A DNA stretch of 64,000 nucleotides from Marsupella aquatica (lineage: Eukaryota; Marchantiophyta). The position numbers were made by a program, and so were the translations under genes. Of this stretch, positions 13,466 to 25,440 are shown in pieces; within the stretch, counting starts at the first letter, position 1; the number at the start of each line of letters is the position of its first letter. The notes below the pieces were generated by a model. The model was not told the origin of the DNA and ran no database searches. It worked only from the letters and a program-made list of their open reading frames with translations. The DNA is taken from assembly GCA_973895155.1 (NCBI GenBank), contig OZ316898.1, positions 17,422,001-17,486,000 on the forward strand. Direction: 5' to 3'.

Positions 13466-13675
13466 ACCATAGACAGTGCAGCCTATGGCTTCACTCTATG
13501 GAGTAGGTCATGAAAGGAAGACTGTGATTGTAAATTATGGTATAGATTTTATTTTTCTGGTGCCTGCCGGCAAGGAGGTGGTGCCCAAGATGTAAGAAAG
13601 GATACTTCCTGGTTCAAAGCACATCAAAGTAACCCCTTCTTTCCATTTGTTCCTTTCCTTAGGTTCTTGTCCTTT

Positions 13676-13703
13676 TTATTTATTTATTTATTTATTTATT
13701 TTT
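13676..13703. repeat. (TTTA)n microsatellite
   Basis: About six consecutive copies of the tetranucleotide attt/ttta, in otherwise gene-free DNA. Confidence 0.9.
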
Positions 13704-14871
13704 AGGTTCTTGTCCTTTTGTCCTCTTCCTTTTCTATCTGAACCTGGTAGGGGAAACCCAGGTTCTCCCTGGAACCTAAAGTCCACCAGGGTGTCTTACA
13801 AGGGAGGGAAGAACCAGGGTGAGGGTAACCTCTTTCCAGCCCTTGTGATCAAAAATACATTGTAGTCTGAATGAACCCTGTGAAGTATTTTAGGCTTTCC
13901 CTTGCACCTCATTCTGTGGCACAACGCATGGTTGTGGAATATTCTTTGCTCTGATTCTCATGTGGCTTCAGCTTGGCAGTCTTACAAAGAAAACAAATGG
14001 AAGTAGTACTAGGTCAACTTCAATAAAATCGAGAATAAAATCATGCCTTGTTGTTTACCCTGGTGGTCCTGTCTCTTGGTTACGTTAAACAGCCACAGTC
14101 TGTTGTCAAAACTTGTTGGATCCGGGTCACCATAACTGGTTAATAATGTTACTAGCAAAGTGGAAAAGTGAGCCAAAAATTAGTTTTTGTCCTCCCCATA
14201 GCTTTTGGACACATTGGGGTTTAAGAACCGGTCCAGCAGGTGGGGGTCTCAAATCTTAGCTGTGAGCTTTCAAGTTCTGAGCTGGACAAATCAAGAATTG
14301 ACCCTTTTGAGGGTGAATTGTTTTTTTGTTTTTTTGGAGGGGGGGTGGGGACTGAGAATATTTTATTAATAAATCCCTTTTAGTGTGATAGTGGGGCCTA
14401 TTGTTTAAAGTTCTTCCTTTCTTGCTACTGTGGTCAATCTTACCTGGTGTAAAGTAAAAGATTCTAAGAAAATTCTGTTAAGCTTAGTAGATTAGTTTAT
14501 TATATATATTCTAAATTCTATATATAACGAAAATCATCAGATTCTGGCGAGTGAGGTCATGACTATGAAACTCAGGAATCCGAGACCAAAAAGAAAAAGG
14601 TTAATTTATTAGGCCAAAAGTGACATTTTCTTCTTAGTGGGGTGAATTTCTGCGAATTTTCGCACTTAAAAAACACACATATTCATCATTCTGTCCCCGA
14701 CTCAGCCCCTAATTAATCCGTGGACCCCCAAGTTCATCCAAGAAAATGTACGTGTGTGATGAAGTGAAATTGTTTTATTTTGAGCAAATGAAAGAAAGAG
14801 GTAAATGTTTTGTTAATGCATAATATTTTTTTGAAATAATATTTGATCCACTTAACAGTGCCTAAGTCCAT
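13704..14871. other. gene-free stretch before the Helitron 3' end
   Basis: No coding region was recognised. The Helitron 3' terminus should lie here or just beyond, because the gene runs leftward. I could not pick out a convincing terminal hairpin plus CTRR end. Confidence 0.4.
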
Positions 14872-15496
14872 CTATTTGGCATCATATTTGCGCTTCAAAG
14901 AAGCGCCCACTGTTGAGGTCTCATCCCTGTTCTTAGCAGGGACGTCGGTGATCAGGCCTTCCTCGCTGCTCCTCTGCAGACGATCGATTAGCGTTTGTGC
15001 GTTGTCTTTAGTCAAGTTGACCAGCATGTCGATTGGCATCTTGAAATCGTGTCTCAGCCTTGTAACCTGGGCCAGATGCGCTCCCTTGGTATGCTGAATG
15101 TATTCGTGTGTCGCCTCCTTCTTGGTCAGCTGGTCCTCATCGAAAGGTACTGCCATGTACCTGAGCACCTCTTTCTGCACTCCTGTGTTACAATTTATGG
15201 TTGAGTTAGTACATTATTGTTCTTTAATGTTGTAAGATGGGTTTGAGTGGGACTTTGTTACCTGTTGCTGGTCTCTCATTAAAGAGTTCCTTGAAATCTT
15301 CAAAGAATTTCTTGCGGTTGTCTATCAATTTTGACATGTCTTTTTTGCTGATGCCGAAGTCCCATTCTGAGGCTTCCATTCCCATACCGTCTGCGTACTC
15401 GATCTGTTTGGTCGTGGGGACGTCTATCTCACGACTATGGTCCCCTGTAGGCAGCTCACGCATGATCAATCGCGCCAGCTCGACTGCCGTCATGGG
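14872..15496 (-). pseudogene. extra C-terminal domain of the Helitron protein, two exons
   Basis: Exon 15496-15262 follows a good acceptor (CACTTCAG). A GT at 15261-15260 and an acceptor ending at 15183 lead into exon 15182-14872, and the joined phase is correct (about 181 aa). The predicted domain is hydrophilic and helical, with a TTKQIEYADGMG stretch followed by SKKDMSKLIDNRK. That resembles the small T-x-K-Q ... S-K-x-x-x-S-x-x-I motif appended to some helicases and nucleic-acid proteins, which is a weak resemblance from memory. The donor linking it to the helicase is uncertain: GT at about 15629 is a good site but leaves a frame change, and others near 15700 are possible. Alternatively it is an independent small gene. 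Confidence 0.55.
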
Positions 15497-15666
15497 CTGA
15501 AGTGAGACACCGACAAAATGTTAGTTGGTTTTAGTGTCACGTTAGTTGTTATCAATTTCTTTACATCTGTTTTTCCTAATGAATTTAATAGTGGTGAAGA
15601 GATCTGGAGATGGATTGTAGTGGTATTACCGTCGTAATGTTTGTCTTGGCAGCTGGTGCAGTTGTC

Positions 15667-18459
15667 TCAATGTGCGCCGGCTCTCGTGGATGTGGTTGGG
15701 ATGACTTCCCGACTTTGCTCTGTTTGCTGGTCGACATCTGCTTCACCATGAATGGGCAAATCCTTGGATAAGCGAAACACTCTGAAGTCGGACGGCTTGA
15801 GATTTCCAACAATGCGCATGAATGACCTGTTTGTGACTCTACTCAACATGACATAGACTAGCCCGGGTGCAAATGCATTGCTAATGTCCAACACGACCTT
15901 GTTGGATACCGTGCATCCTTGGCTTTTGTGTCCGGTAATTGCATACCCGAGCATCAAAGGGAACGTGGATTTTCTATAGGTCTCGAGTCCTGAGAGAAAT
16001 TTGTTTTCATGCACTGTGCGGTTCACTTTGATGAGACAGTGGTTGGAAGCCAGGCGGATAGAAATAGTCATTTTGCCGTTGGTGTCGGTCTTGATGTCCT
16101 CAATGACTCCGCCGTTGCCGTTGACTGCATGTTGGGCAAGGTCGATGTTATGTGTGAGAATCACCTTGCATCCAATTGCTGCGGTTGATAGTGTGTGGAA
16201 GTTGGAATCTTGGATCCAAGCTTTCGTCACATCAGTGAATGGGGCATTTGTCAATATGGGGATGTCTATGATGTCTTGTGGTGCAAAGTAGCTTTGTAGG
16301 GCCAGGTTGTTGTAGTTGTTGACGGAGTCTCTATGCGTGCATATGACGGTCGTAGAGGCGTCCATGAAGTCTAGCGCTTCGGTTTTTGAGACATAGCATT
16401 TTGAAAGGCAATCCTCGATTGATTCTTGGGTGGGGAGCTCTGTCCGGATTGCATTGAGGAACTCCATGAATTGTCGGTCCTTGCTTTGTCTGAGGATTGT
16501 GCTGAGGTGGAACTTTTGCATGGACTCATAAAATGGCGACGCTGATATATGACACAACTTGCATATGTTGTCTGTTTGATGGTTGCATACTGGGGGCAGT
16601 TGGCACATGTCACCCACTAGGATCACCATCTTTCTCTTGAAAGGGTCGGCGGTGCGGTACTCATCTTGGAGTGTCTCGTGGATCCTTGTGGAGATACACC
16701 GCAGTAGTTTAGGCGTCAGCATGCTGGCCTCGTCTATGACAAAAATGTCGTTGTTTCTCAACGTCTGAAAGTATGGGCTTGTGATGTGGAGAGGTCGGAG
16801 CTCTCCGTGTGTCGGAATGTTGAACAAGGAATGCATAGTCACTGCGTTGGAGTTGAGGTTGATTGCGGCCGCGCCTGTGGTGGCACACATCTTCACCGAC
16901 CTTCCTTTTGATCTCCAATACCTGTCCATGTGTGCTATGAAAAAAGTCTTGCCTGAGCCCGGGTTCCCGTTGATCATGAACAGTCCGCTTGTGACATCCT
17001 TGAGTGCCTTGAACACTTCCTTTTGGTCTGGAGTCAACTTTACATTTTGGATTGCTTCTTCTGCAGTGGTGGTGGCCATTGTTGGTGGTACAGTATTGGA
17101 AGGGCCTGGCTGGAATGTGGCTGCTTCCTTAAAAATCTCAAGAGGAAGCTTGTCGTTCAGTTCATGCAATAGGTGCGATGTGTGGTGGGTCGAGTAGAGG
17201 TGCGATGTGCAGTACTCAAGAACCAATTGGTGTATGTCATCTACGTTGTTGATCAACTTGCGATGGATGCACTCGTGTAGGTAGGTCCAAGTGTCGCTAA
17301 AGGGTTTGAGGAGAATTTCTCCTTCAGCACGAAATCTTACGACCTTCAACAGGTAGTTGTAGAAGAAGCCATTCATCTTGTAGACCGGATGGTACTCCAA
17401 AAATCTCACGAGCCGGTTTGTGCGATACACAAAGTTGCCTTGTAAGTCTTGACCAACATAGTCACTGTTGTTGCTTTTCTTGTTGGTGAGGACCTCATGG
17501 TTTGTGAAGTACTCATGGAAGGACATATCAAAGAGCGCCTCGGGCCTCTGTGCGTACAATCGAGTCGGATGTAAACATATCCCTGATGATTTTCTATAGA
17601 TGGCTGATCTTAGCTCAGGAGGGGAAGAATCCATGTAGAACACTGTCTCTGAGCGGTGTATGATGTTGATTTTGAGGCATGTCAGAGCTGCCTCCGTGGC
17701 GCACACGCTTCGAGAAAGTACTGCTCCACTGACCAACTTTAGTTGAATTTCAGTCAAGTCGTCCAAGCCTAGGGTACGTGCATCATCAACATTTAACTTG
17801 AGAGATCCCAATGGCTCGCATTTGATGGCGTACTTGAGCAAATAGAATGACCAAGCTGCATTTGTGACGCGTTGGAGGTTCATGTGCGCACCCCACAATA
17901 GTAGCACGAGCGGATGATATGGGACGACATTTCGATGGTGGTCACTTGGCCTGAGATACCTCCATCTGCCAGTGGTTGGATTTATCGTGGCGATCCTCTC
18001 AGAGTATGTCTCTTGGGGGAATCCCAATTTACAATATCGTAGACCTGTTTGGTGTTGCATTTGCAAGCATAAGCCGGGCTTGCAGTAATGCATTTGCTTT
18101 GTCACCACATTCTGATAGAGTGTTCTGTCTTCTGGATTTTCAGGCTCTTCAAATCTATCCAATGCCTCATCAAATCTTCCAGGAATGTATGCAGCTATTT
18201 CGTTTGTGACACGATCAATGTCGGGTTCCTCCACCCATAGCACAGTGTGTGCATGTAGTGATCCTCTTCCCTGCAACTCATACCTGATGATGTAGTGCAA
18301 CACCTTGCCAAGTATGGCATGTCTCGACAAAATGTATTCCTTGAAAAACCGTTGTATTCGTTCATGGAAAAGGACAGCACATTCGGCCGGACAGTCTTTC
18401 CATGAGAACGAACGATTCATTCTCTTTGCTATGGTTCCAAATCTGCTATCTCTGGCCAT
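15667..18459 (-). pseudogene. Helitron Rep (HUH-Y2) and PIF1-type helicase segment
   Basis: 930-aa open frame. The HUH motif is HAH at residues 69-71 in GRGSLHAHTVLW. The double-tyrosine motif is YLLKYAIK (Tyr206, Tyr210). The SF1B helicase follows: Walker A GNPGSGKT (498-505), Walker B VIDEAS (about 574-579), motif III VGDMCQLPP (615-623), a CTHRDS block near 708 and late motifs LGYAITGHKSQG (837-848) and YVMLSRV (869-875). The Rep is expected to nick and join DNA and the helicase to unwind it during rolling-circle transposition. All catalytic motifs in this part look intact. Codons before its first Met belong to the previous segment, so the start shown is not a real start. Its end is probably followed by an intron leading to 15496. 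Confidence 0.92.
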
Positions 18460-19487
18460 CTTGTGTCACTAAGCTCGTCACAAGTCAACGTTAGGAAGAA
18501 GTGTGGCAAACCCCATTTTCTCACCATGCACTTTAGGTCATCAAGATGTTTTCCATGCCACGCTGGGCTTCCGGGAACAGCCTGGGTGATTGTCTTCTTT
18601 ATCAACATTTTGTAGATATCCTTCTCGATGAAGTGTGGGAACTTTTGCTTAATGGACAAGTATTCCTTTTCTATCACTGTCGTCCTGCTCATGGATGCTA
18701 TCTGGCTGGCCTGTCGCAGCTGGTACATGATGAGTAGATATGGCTTGTACAAAGTGAACACACTGAATAGCTGTTGGGTTCTGCGTTTCATGTAGTTGAT
18801 TAAGCTAAGTTGTCCTTGGTGGAATCCCCTGGAGTGCACAAACAGGAAAGGGAACATTGCAGTCTCCAATGTCAATTTTGGATTTTCAGATAGCCCTTCA
18901 ACATTGGTCTTGACTTCTTCTTCCGTGCACATCCGCTTGCGAGCGTAAACGGTGCCGGAACGGAAGATTTGGTAATGGCGTTTGCGTGAAGTTGGGATTG
19001 TGTACGTCACGTCTTGCAAGATGTGTAGATCAGGGTCAAAGGGGTCAAAGTTCATGGATCTTGTGGTGATTCCTTTTGCCCTTTTGTCTTTGAGGATTTC
19101 ATCGACAGCCTCGGAACTGAGGATGCAGAGTCCAAGCGATGGTTCTGGCAACTCGACCAACGACACGTATTGCTTGAAAAGTTTGTTCTTAGTCAAATTC
19201 AATTCCATGACCTTGTAGATCTGCAACATGATCTCATCTTTGTTGTCACACTCCAAGGTCTCCAAATTCCAAGATATCAAGGGGCTATCTAGGAGGCTTT
19301 CATTCTTATAAAAGCCAGAATGGAAGCCATGGAACTTTTGTATGATGCCCAGTCGACAATCGATCAATGACAATAGTTGCATGTAGAGTGGCTTTGCGGC
19401 CAGGATATTGATCGCGTATTGTGGAGACACAAAAGTGTTAATCTGAATCCTTTTGGGATTTCGAGCGCATGTTACGCAAACATTCAC
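18429..19487 (-). pseudogene. Helitron-like N-terminal domain segment
   Basis: 352-aa open segment in frame with the zinc-finger part upstream. It holds the conserved start of the Helitron Rep region, ending in GLPHFFLTLTCDELSDTRWP, the family's F-x-T-x-T...W-P-E signature. It then runs into a stop while the continuation (AKRMNRSFSWKDCP) is found one frame over in the segment starting at 18459. The 31-nt overlap with no intron signals points to a small indel. Role in the intact protein: part of the rolling-circle nuclease module. Confidence 0.85.
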
Positions 19488-19496
19488 TTTTTCATC

Positions 19497-19793
19497 CTAG
19501 GTATCAATGTATTGGTTCATGAAAGCGTTGCATATCCCGTATGGCGTGACGTCAATCTTTTGAACAGTGGTGAATGTCATATCGAGCCTTGATGTGTTGC
19601 CATAACGCACAAGTCCGCACATTCCGCACACCCTCATGTCTCGTACCGTCTTTTGGCAGACTGTTTGCCATTCTTGTAGATACAATTGGGCCGAGGCCCA
19701 TCCTTGACAGTATGGGCTTTGCAATTCAGCATGGGCGAGTGTGGCACGCTCTCGTGCTGTATCTCTTCTCTCAGATAATGTACGGCGCGACAT
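19497..19793 (-). pseudogene. Helitron protein N-terminus (zinc-finger half), ends in a premature stop
   Basis: About 98 aa from MSRRTLSERRDTARERAT. It contains a Cys pair, CGMCG, followed by a basic and aromatic stretch. The TAG at 19497-19499 is in the same frame as the next segment, where a second Cys pair (CVTC) follows within a few residues. The two pairs probably form one zinc finger, so the stop looks like a nonsense mutation inside the domain rather than a gene end. Confidence 0.8.
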
Positions 19794-20234
19794 TTACTTG
19801 CAGCCCTATGCATATCAAGAAGAAAGGGTCAGGGTTTATGCAAGAATACGGTCTGCCATGAAATTTCACATGGGAAGAAATGACCAAAGTTGTGATCCTA
19901 GCTTTGCAAAGTAAACCATTTTGAGGTCAAGTGAATGAGTTTTGTGCAAAGCACAAAGAAAGAATGTAAGTGATGACCTATAATTAGGTGGACATAACTT
20001 GTAGAATCATGGAGCAACGTGGAAGACATGGAAGTGCCATAGTTGAGGTCAAGAGAATGAGGTATGATAGAAAGGATGTAAGTAATCGCCTCTATATAAG
20101 TTCCATCTCAGTATTTAGGGTCATCCTTCTGTATGAACCCAAACGATTTAACATTCCAATTAGGAAAGTGACAGAGTTATCCTCTACCGTAACTTGTGGA
20201 TGAATGGGGCAAGTTATGTATTACGCCAGATTTG
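19794..20234. other. upstream flank of the Helitron gene
   Basis: No gene was recognised. It may contain the Helitron promoter and 5' end, but no terminus could be identified. Confidence 0.4.
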
Positions 20235-21690
20235 GCTCTATATATATTCATCCATAAGGACGAATACTAGAAACCTAAGCACATTGTGTACTTTCAAAGT
20301 AAGGGATATTGTTTTATGATGATATGTGAAGCTACAACACTCACTAGCACTAATATCCATTTCAAGCTGGAAATTTAACTTCTATTTCACCTGCCTTCAA
20401 CATCCTACAACTAAAATACACTGAGTACAAACTGACTTTCTACTAGAATCATAAATTTACTTATTATTTTATTTTATAAGTTGTTAATGTTATGTTTCTA
20501 TATTGATGATATAATAAACTGATTCCATAGTAGGGTCATTAGTTTTCCACTTCTTCCTCTTGTTTGTTCAGTTTTGATGTTGTTTGTACTTTAATAATGT
20601 TTTATGTAAGAGATAAAACAAACTCATGGCAAAGTAGGTTTGGTGTTTAGTCTTAGCATGATGTTTTGTTTTATAACTTTTTAAAGATTGCTTTACAGTT
20701 ATTTTGAATTAAAGTCACATTTATAACACATGATTGTGCCATTAGCTTCTCACTGAAATATTTGTTGCTGTTAGACTATTGTTATAACGATTGTTTCTTG
20801 CAGTTTTTAAGAGAGTTGAGTTGTATAGAATGAACATACTTGTACCACAGACAATCAATAATTGTGACTCGTATTGCAGTTGCCCTTCCAAAGAGTTGAT
20901 GTGTTGTAATCCACCTATCAAGGTAAGAGATCATGGATTGACACTCATAGTATTTAGTCAGATGCTTGATTTATACAGTTGTTTGCTCTATATTTATTCA
21001 TGAGGACAAATACTAGAAACCTAAGCACATTGTTAACTTTGAAAGTAAGGGATTTTGTTTTATGTGTCTTGGACAGATTACCAACTAAAATACAATGATT
21101 ACAATCTGACTTTCTACTACAAATATAAGTTTACTTACTATTTTATTTTATGCGTGTTAATGTCATGTTTCTATATTGATGATATAAAATATTGATTCCA
21201 TAGTAGGCTCGTTACTTTTTCACTTGTTCTTTTTCACTTGTTCCACTTGTTAGTTTGGTTTTCATGCTCTTTTTGCTTCAATTACGTTTTTCATATAAGA
21301 GATGTGTTGTAATCCACCTACCAAGGTCAGAGATCGATCATGGATTGGCATGCATAGTAGTTAGATGCTTGATTCATACAGTTGTTTGTTCATATAAGCG
21401 ATAAGTCTTAGCATGATGTATCGGTTATAACTTTTTAAAGATTGCTTTACAGTCCTTTTGAATTAAAGTCACACTTATAACACATGATTGTGCTATCAGA
21501 TTCTCAGAAAACTACTTGTTGTTGTTAGACTATTGTTATAACAATAGTTTTTTGCAGTTTTGAAGAGAGTTGAATTGTATAGAATGAACATACTTGTATC
21601 ACTGACCAGCAATAAATGTGTCTCGTATTGCAGTTTCCCTTCCAAAGCGTTGATGTGTTGTAATCCACCTATCAAGGTGTAGTATAGGTG
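20235..21690. repeat. 0.75 kb tandem duplication with a partial third copy
   Basis: A unit starting at ctctatatatattcat (20235) recurs at 20986. Matching blocks include ctaaaatacactgagtaca (20410) with its partner near 21085, and tatagaatgaacatacttgt in both halves near 20824 and 21577. An extra partial copy of the unit's end (gatgtgttgtaatccacct) lies near 21300, inside the second unit. Copies differ by substitutions and indels of up to about 76 bp. AT-rich and non-coding. Confidence 0.85.
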
Positions 21691-23015
21691 TACCTCTGGA
21701 GATTTAAGTGACCTCTAAGTGGCCTGTAAAAAGTCTGTGAAATATCAAGTACAATCAACAGATGCTCAAAAAGCAATGAATGATGATAATGTAATTGTGA
21801 CTTACTTCATTACTCCAATAAGGCAGATATAAGGTTAATTAAGGTTATTGGCCTTTGTGTAGAAGGTGCATTGCCGTCTGCCTGGTGTGGACATACATAA
21901 GCTTTACACGTAAAACAGTCAAGGCGGCCACAACCCAGCAGCTACAGTTGCTTATGCACAGAATCTGTTCAATTGAGTGAACTTTGGGCTTTGACCATGT
22001 ACAATTTTCTGGGCATTCCACTTTCCAAATTTTCATTTTGTATCACTCCGTTCTAGACTAACCAGAGGGGGGCATACTCCACAATTCGGTTGATGACAAA
22101 ATTGTCAAAAAGCACGCAAGTTTGCTTTACTGTTTGATATGTGGGTCTTGATGAGAGGATATTATTCTCATGCATGTGATTTCTGTTTTTTTGAACCTCG
22201 TACACTTAATGAGCTCCTCTTATCTTCCAAAGTGATGATGTCATTGCAATGGATATGAACAAACGTGAAGATTGTACAATCATACACAGTGTCCATACCA
22301 TGTAAAGAAAGACTCATCAACTTCTCAAGTAAATTATGTCCCAAAAAGAAGAGGAAGCAAAATGGAAAACTTCTATATCAACAAACCGAGCTTCGGAAGA
22401 ACGTAGGCAGAACGACGTCAGTTTCACCTTCAAGAAGTGCTTTCATAGAATCTCCATGTACATTTATTTTCTCCACCTACACCAATTTTATCTTCGGGCA
22501 AGATTCGCTCAAGCTCCTTGACGTGCCTCAGCACTCAGCACTTTGCACTGAGATTAAAAATGCATAGACTGAAAGAGGGTGAACACTATGGTAAGTCTTA
22601 CAGAAAAACAGGTCACAACGCAAAAACTGAATCAAACGAACTCTCCAGACTTGTATCCCGAAGATCAGGAAATAGCCACTCGACAAAGACCATGTTTGGC
22701 TCCAGCAAGTTCAAATCATAAAAAATTTCGTCAGTGTCAAAATAATCCCAATCCCAGAATTACACGAACCCAGAATTTCTCTGCAAGAACAAAAACTGAA
22801 ACCAGAGTGGGCTAAATGTGAAACAAACATGTGGATACAGACAAGAGGCTCCAGAGTGCACAAGACCCCAGGCATCAGGCATCAGAACTCTAGCAGAATC
22901 TATCAGAAACAACTAATATGTCCAATTGCAAAGAAGAGGTCAGGTGAGAGTGCCTTTTCAAGTGGTAGAGGTCAATATGTGCAGTATGCAAATTTGGCCT
23001 TTCTGGTCACCAACA
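21691..23015. other. gene-free stretch
   Basis: Open frames here are short, start at arbitrary points and show no family resemblance. Nothing else was recognised. Confidence 0.4.
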
Positions 23016-23565
23016 AGCTGTCAGAAATTTTGCCTTTATGCAACCAGACGGCCACCGTTGCAGTGAATGGGGCCCGCGGAGAGCTGTCACATAATTATAA
23101 CGTGACAATATTATTCTCTGAAATTGAGGATCAGCTCATTTCTAAACGTGGTCCGTCCTACAATTCAAGGAATATGGAATTTGGCAGAGTAAGAAACTAA
23201 CTTTACCTTGAAAGTGTTGTCTCCAAAAAACTGAATCTCACTGAATTCTTTCTCAACAAATGACAAACATAATGTCTTATCCCATCCACTGGGGAAGACC
23301 TGAACCATCACGATCAAAAGTTTGTTATTACAAACCAGAAATAGCGCTCTAAAAATCCCAATAGAACTTAGGAATCATTCTAGGTAAATGTTGGCGTAGA
23401 ATGTGGATTGCGGCAGTTCATCTGACATCTTGTCAAACCTTGTGAGCTGTCAGAAATTTTGTCTGGATGTAACCAAGCGGCCACTGTGGCAGTGAATGCG
23501 GAGAGCTATCACATAATTATACTGTGACAATATTATTCTCTGAAATTGAGGATCACCTCATTCCT
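23016..23565. repeat. pair of direct repeats of about 120 bp
   Basis: A block with tgtcagaaattttg and attattctctgaaattgagg lies at about 23020-23140 and again at about 23446-23565. The second copy has small deletions. The phosphomannomutase-like exon lies between them. Confidence 0.8.
23207..23299 (-). pseudogene. isolated phosphomannomutase-like exon
   Basis: 93 nt (31 codons) on the minus strand with intact splice borders: acceptor TTCAG before 23299 and donor GTAAAG after 23207. It encodes [12 protein letters not shown] ... [11 protein letters not shown], matching the eukaryotic phosphomannomutase signature GWDKxYCL...EIxFFGDKTxK of the HAD-fold enzyme that makes mannose-1-phosphate. The exons expected on either side (the DVDGTL nucleophile motif upstream; GGNDYEI downstream) were not found in the neighbouring kilobases. 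It is therefore read as a gene fragment, not a working gene. Confidence 0.8.
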
Positions 23566-25440
23566 ATAACGCCCCTGGAAAAGTCATCCTGACTGAAGAA
23601 ATCTCAGGTAGACGGCAGATTGTGGTAGCACATACTACTAAAACCAACTAAAGTAGCTGGATGTACTTTACATGATGAAACAGCCCCAAAGTCTAACGGA
23701 CGATATTGGAAGAAATTGTGCTTTCAGAGAAGATTAAAGCGCAACATTTTTACCAATCAGTCATGGTGGCAATTGTGCGAAACGCGATGATGAGAGACCA
23801 ATCCGGATTGGAGCCCCGGTCCTGCCAACAGCCCAGCGACGACATGATATATCCCTGAGCCCTATTTGGTTTAGTGATAATTGTGGACATTTCGCCGTCT
23901 GTGAGGAGAATATTAGAAAGCCCTCCAACACGGACAGGGTCGGTAGACGATGACTCGTTGGAGAACGTTCGTCATTCAGAACCGTCATGGCGTTCTATTT
24001 TGCCATGGGAAGCGGCATAGAGCCTCCATTTCGGGATGGGAAAATGAAAATGCGGAATTTTAACAACGAAGAAGGGACCAGCTTTGTATGGATGAGCCCG
24101 TGCAATTGATGCGGCGCCCGTTGCAAAGTGAGCAAGCGGGGTCTCTCCATCCCCAGGAGTCATTTTGATCGGGTGCTCTGCCTCACTCGCCATCTCTCCA
24201 AAATGGTGACAAGCTCCCCACCCGGCAGTTGTGAGTTCGAGCTGAGGCGAATTGTAGAGAAATGTCTCTTAACTAGAGCTGGAGACCATATCTTGAACTC
24301 TAATGGGCAAGTTCAGAGAAGACTCGCTACTCTGTTTCCATCCCATTCGATCTCATTGCATCTCATTCATGGACATGAATGAAGCACGAGTTTATCAAAA
24401 TACACATATCAAGAGCGAGATCGTAATTACTTAAGTAAAGTGCATATTTCCATAACGATGAGACTCTCTCACCTGGTTCCACCTCGAAAGCGGTTCCTAT
24501 CAGTCAATCGTAGACCAGATCGTCGCGTCGCCGAGGAGGCCACCTCACACACAGCTCTAGCACTACAAGCACAAATTCTTCCAATCTGCAACGGGCCCAA
24601 ATTCTTCCAATCCACAACGGAAAAGGTTGTCTTCTCATCCACAAAGACAAACCCACGACCAAGAAGACAAGAGCCACCTATAGGAAGAAATGCAAACTGG
24701 CGACAAAACCACGACCAAAAAGACTGCTTCGGTTTTCACATGCACACAGGATTATGTGTGACGTTACTTTACTTTACGTTACTTACTTCTCTATTTTTGA
24801 GTCATTTTGTAGCATTTAAAATAGTCCAATGGTAACTAATACAGTTACAGTGAAAAAATATGTTATCTCTTTAAATATGTTATCTCTTTCCTTGTATTCT
24901 TTTTATTTTTAAGATTAATAGTTACGGCATGGCACCCCAAAAATTACCTTGCTTTTATCACAAACAGGACAGAGTCCCTTTGGATTTACAAGAAACCTGC
25001 TCTGTCCTGTTTGTCACCATCCTTGATGATGTGGCGCATCCTAGTGCCAGAGAATTTGCAAGAGACCTCTAATGGGGTCCGTAACCAATGCCTACTACAC
25101 ACGCGGCACACCCTCGTTGCACCCAACAGCACCAGCGCACAGCAAACCGCGCGCGAAAAGGAGCAGAGCGAAGGATTCCACCAAGGAAAACCGCGCGGTC
25201 GACCATGCGGTGAACTGCGTTGTTGCTGACATCATTCGAGGCTTGAAAAAGTCCGCGTTTTATGGATTGCTTCACAGAGAAATTGGTCGAATCCATCGAT
25301 AGATCGATCACAGCACAAGGAATTTTTCGCCGCGAAGCGATTCTGTACTACCGACCTTCGATTTCCCAGAAATTGGGCTTCAGAGTTCAGAATTCTGGTC
25401 CAGTCTAGTGTAAGTCTTGTCCAGTGTGGTCTCCCGTAGG
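23566..25440. other. gene-free stretch upstream of the TLDc gene, with a hairpin
   Basis: No supported gene. A 15-bp perfect inverted repeat, acaaacaggacagag at 24960-24974 and ctctgtcctgtttgt at 25000-25014, brackets 25 nt. A minus-strand open frame starting MASEAEHPIKMTPGDGE (24193-23972) has a plausible composition but no partner exon or family match. Confidence 0.45.

Larger units (their letters stand above)
14872..19793 (-). mobile_element. Helitron coding region, decayed
   Basis: The minus strand carries, in transcription order, an N-terminal zinc-finger part (19793-19497), a Helitron-like N-terminal domain (19487-18429), a Rep plus PIF1-type helicase part (18459-15667) and two downstream exons (15496-15262, 15182-14872). 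Together these are a Helitron RepHel protein, which transposes through a rolling-circle mechanism. One TAG stop (19497-19499) and a frameshift (near 18429-18459) break it, so this copy is probably not autonomous. The 5' TC and 3' CTRR termini and the AT insertion site were not located, so only the coding span is given. Confidence 0.9.

Noticed and set aside
25069-25311. Overlapping open frames around 25.1-25.3 kb on both strands
   Set aside because: Several frames are open at once in GC-richer DNA, with no protein motif in any of them.
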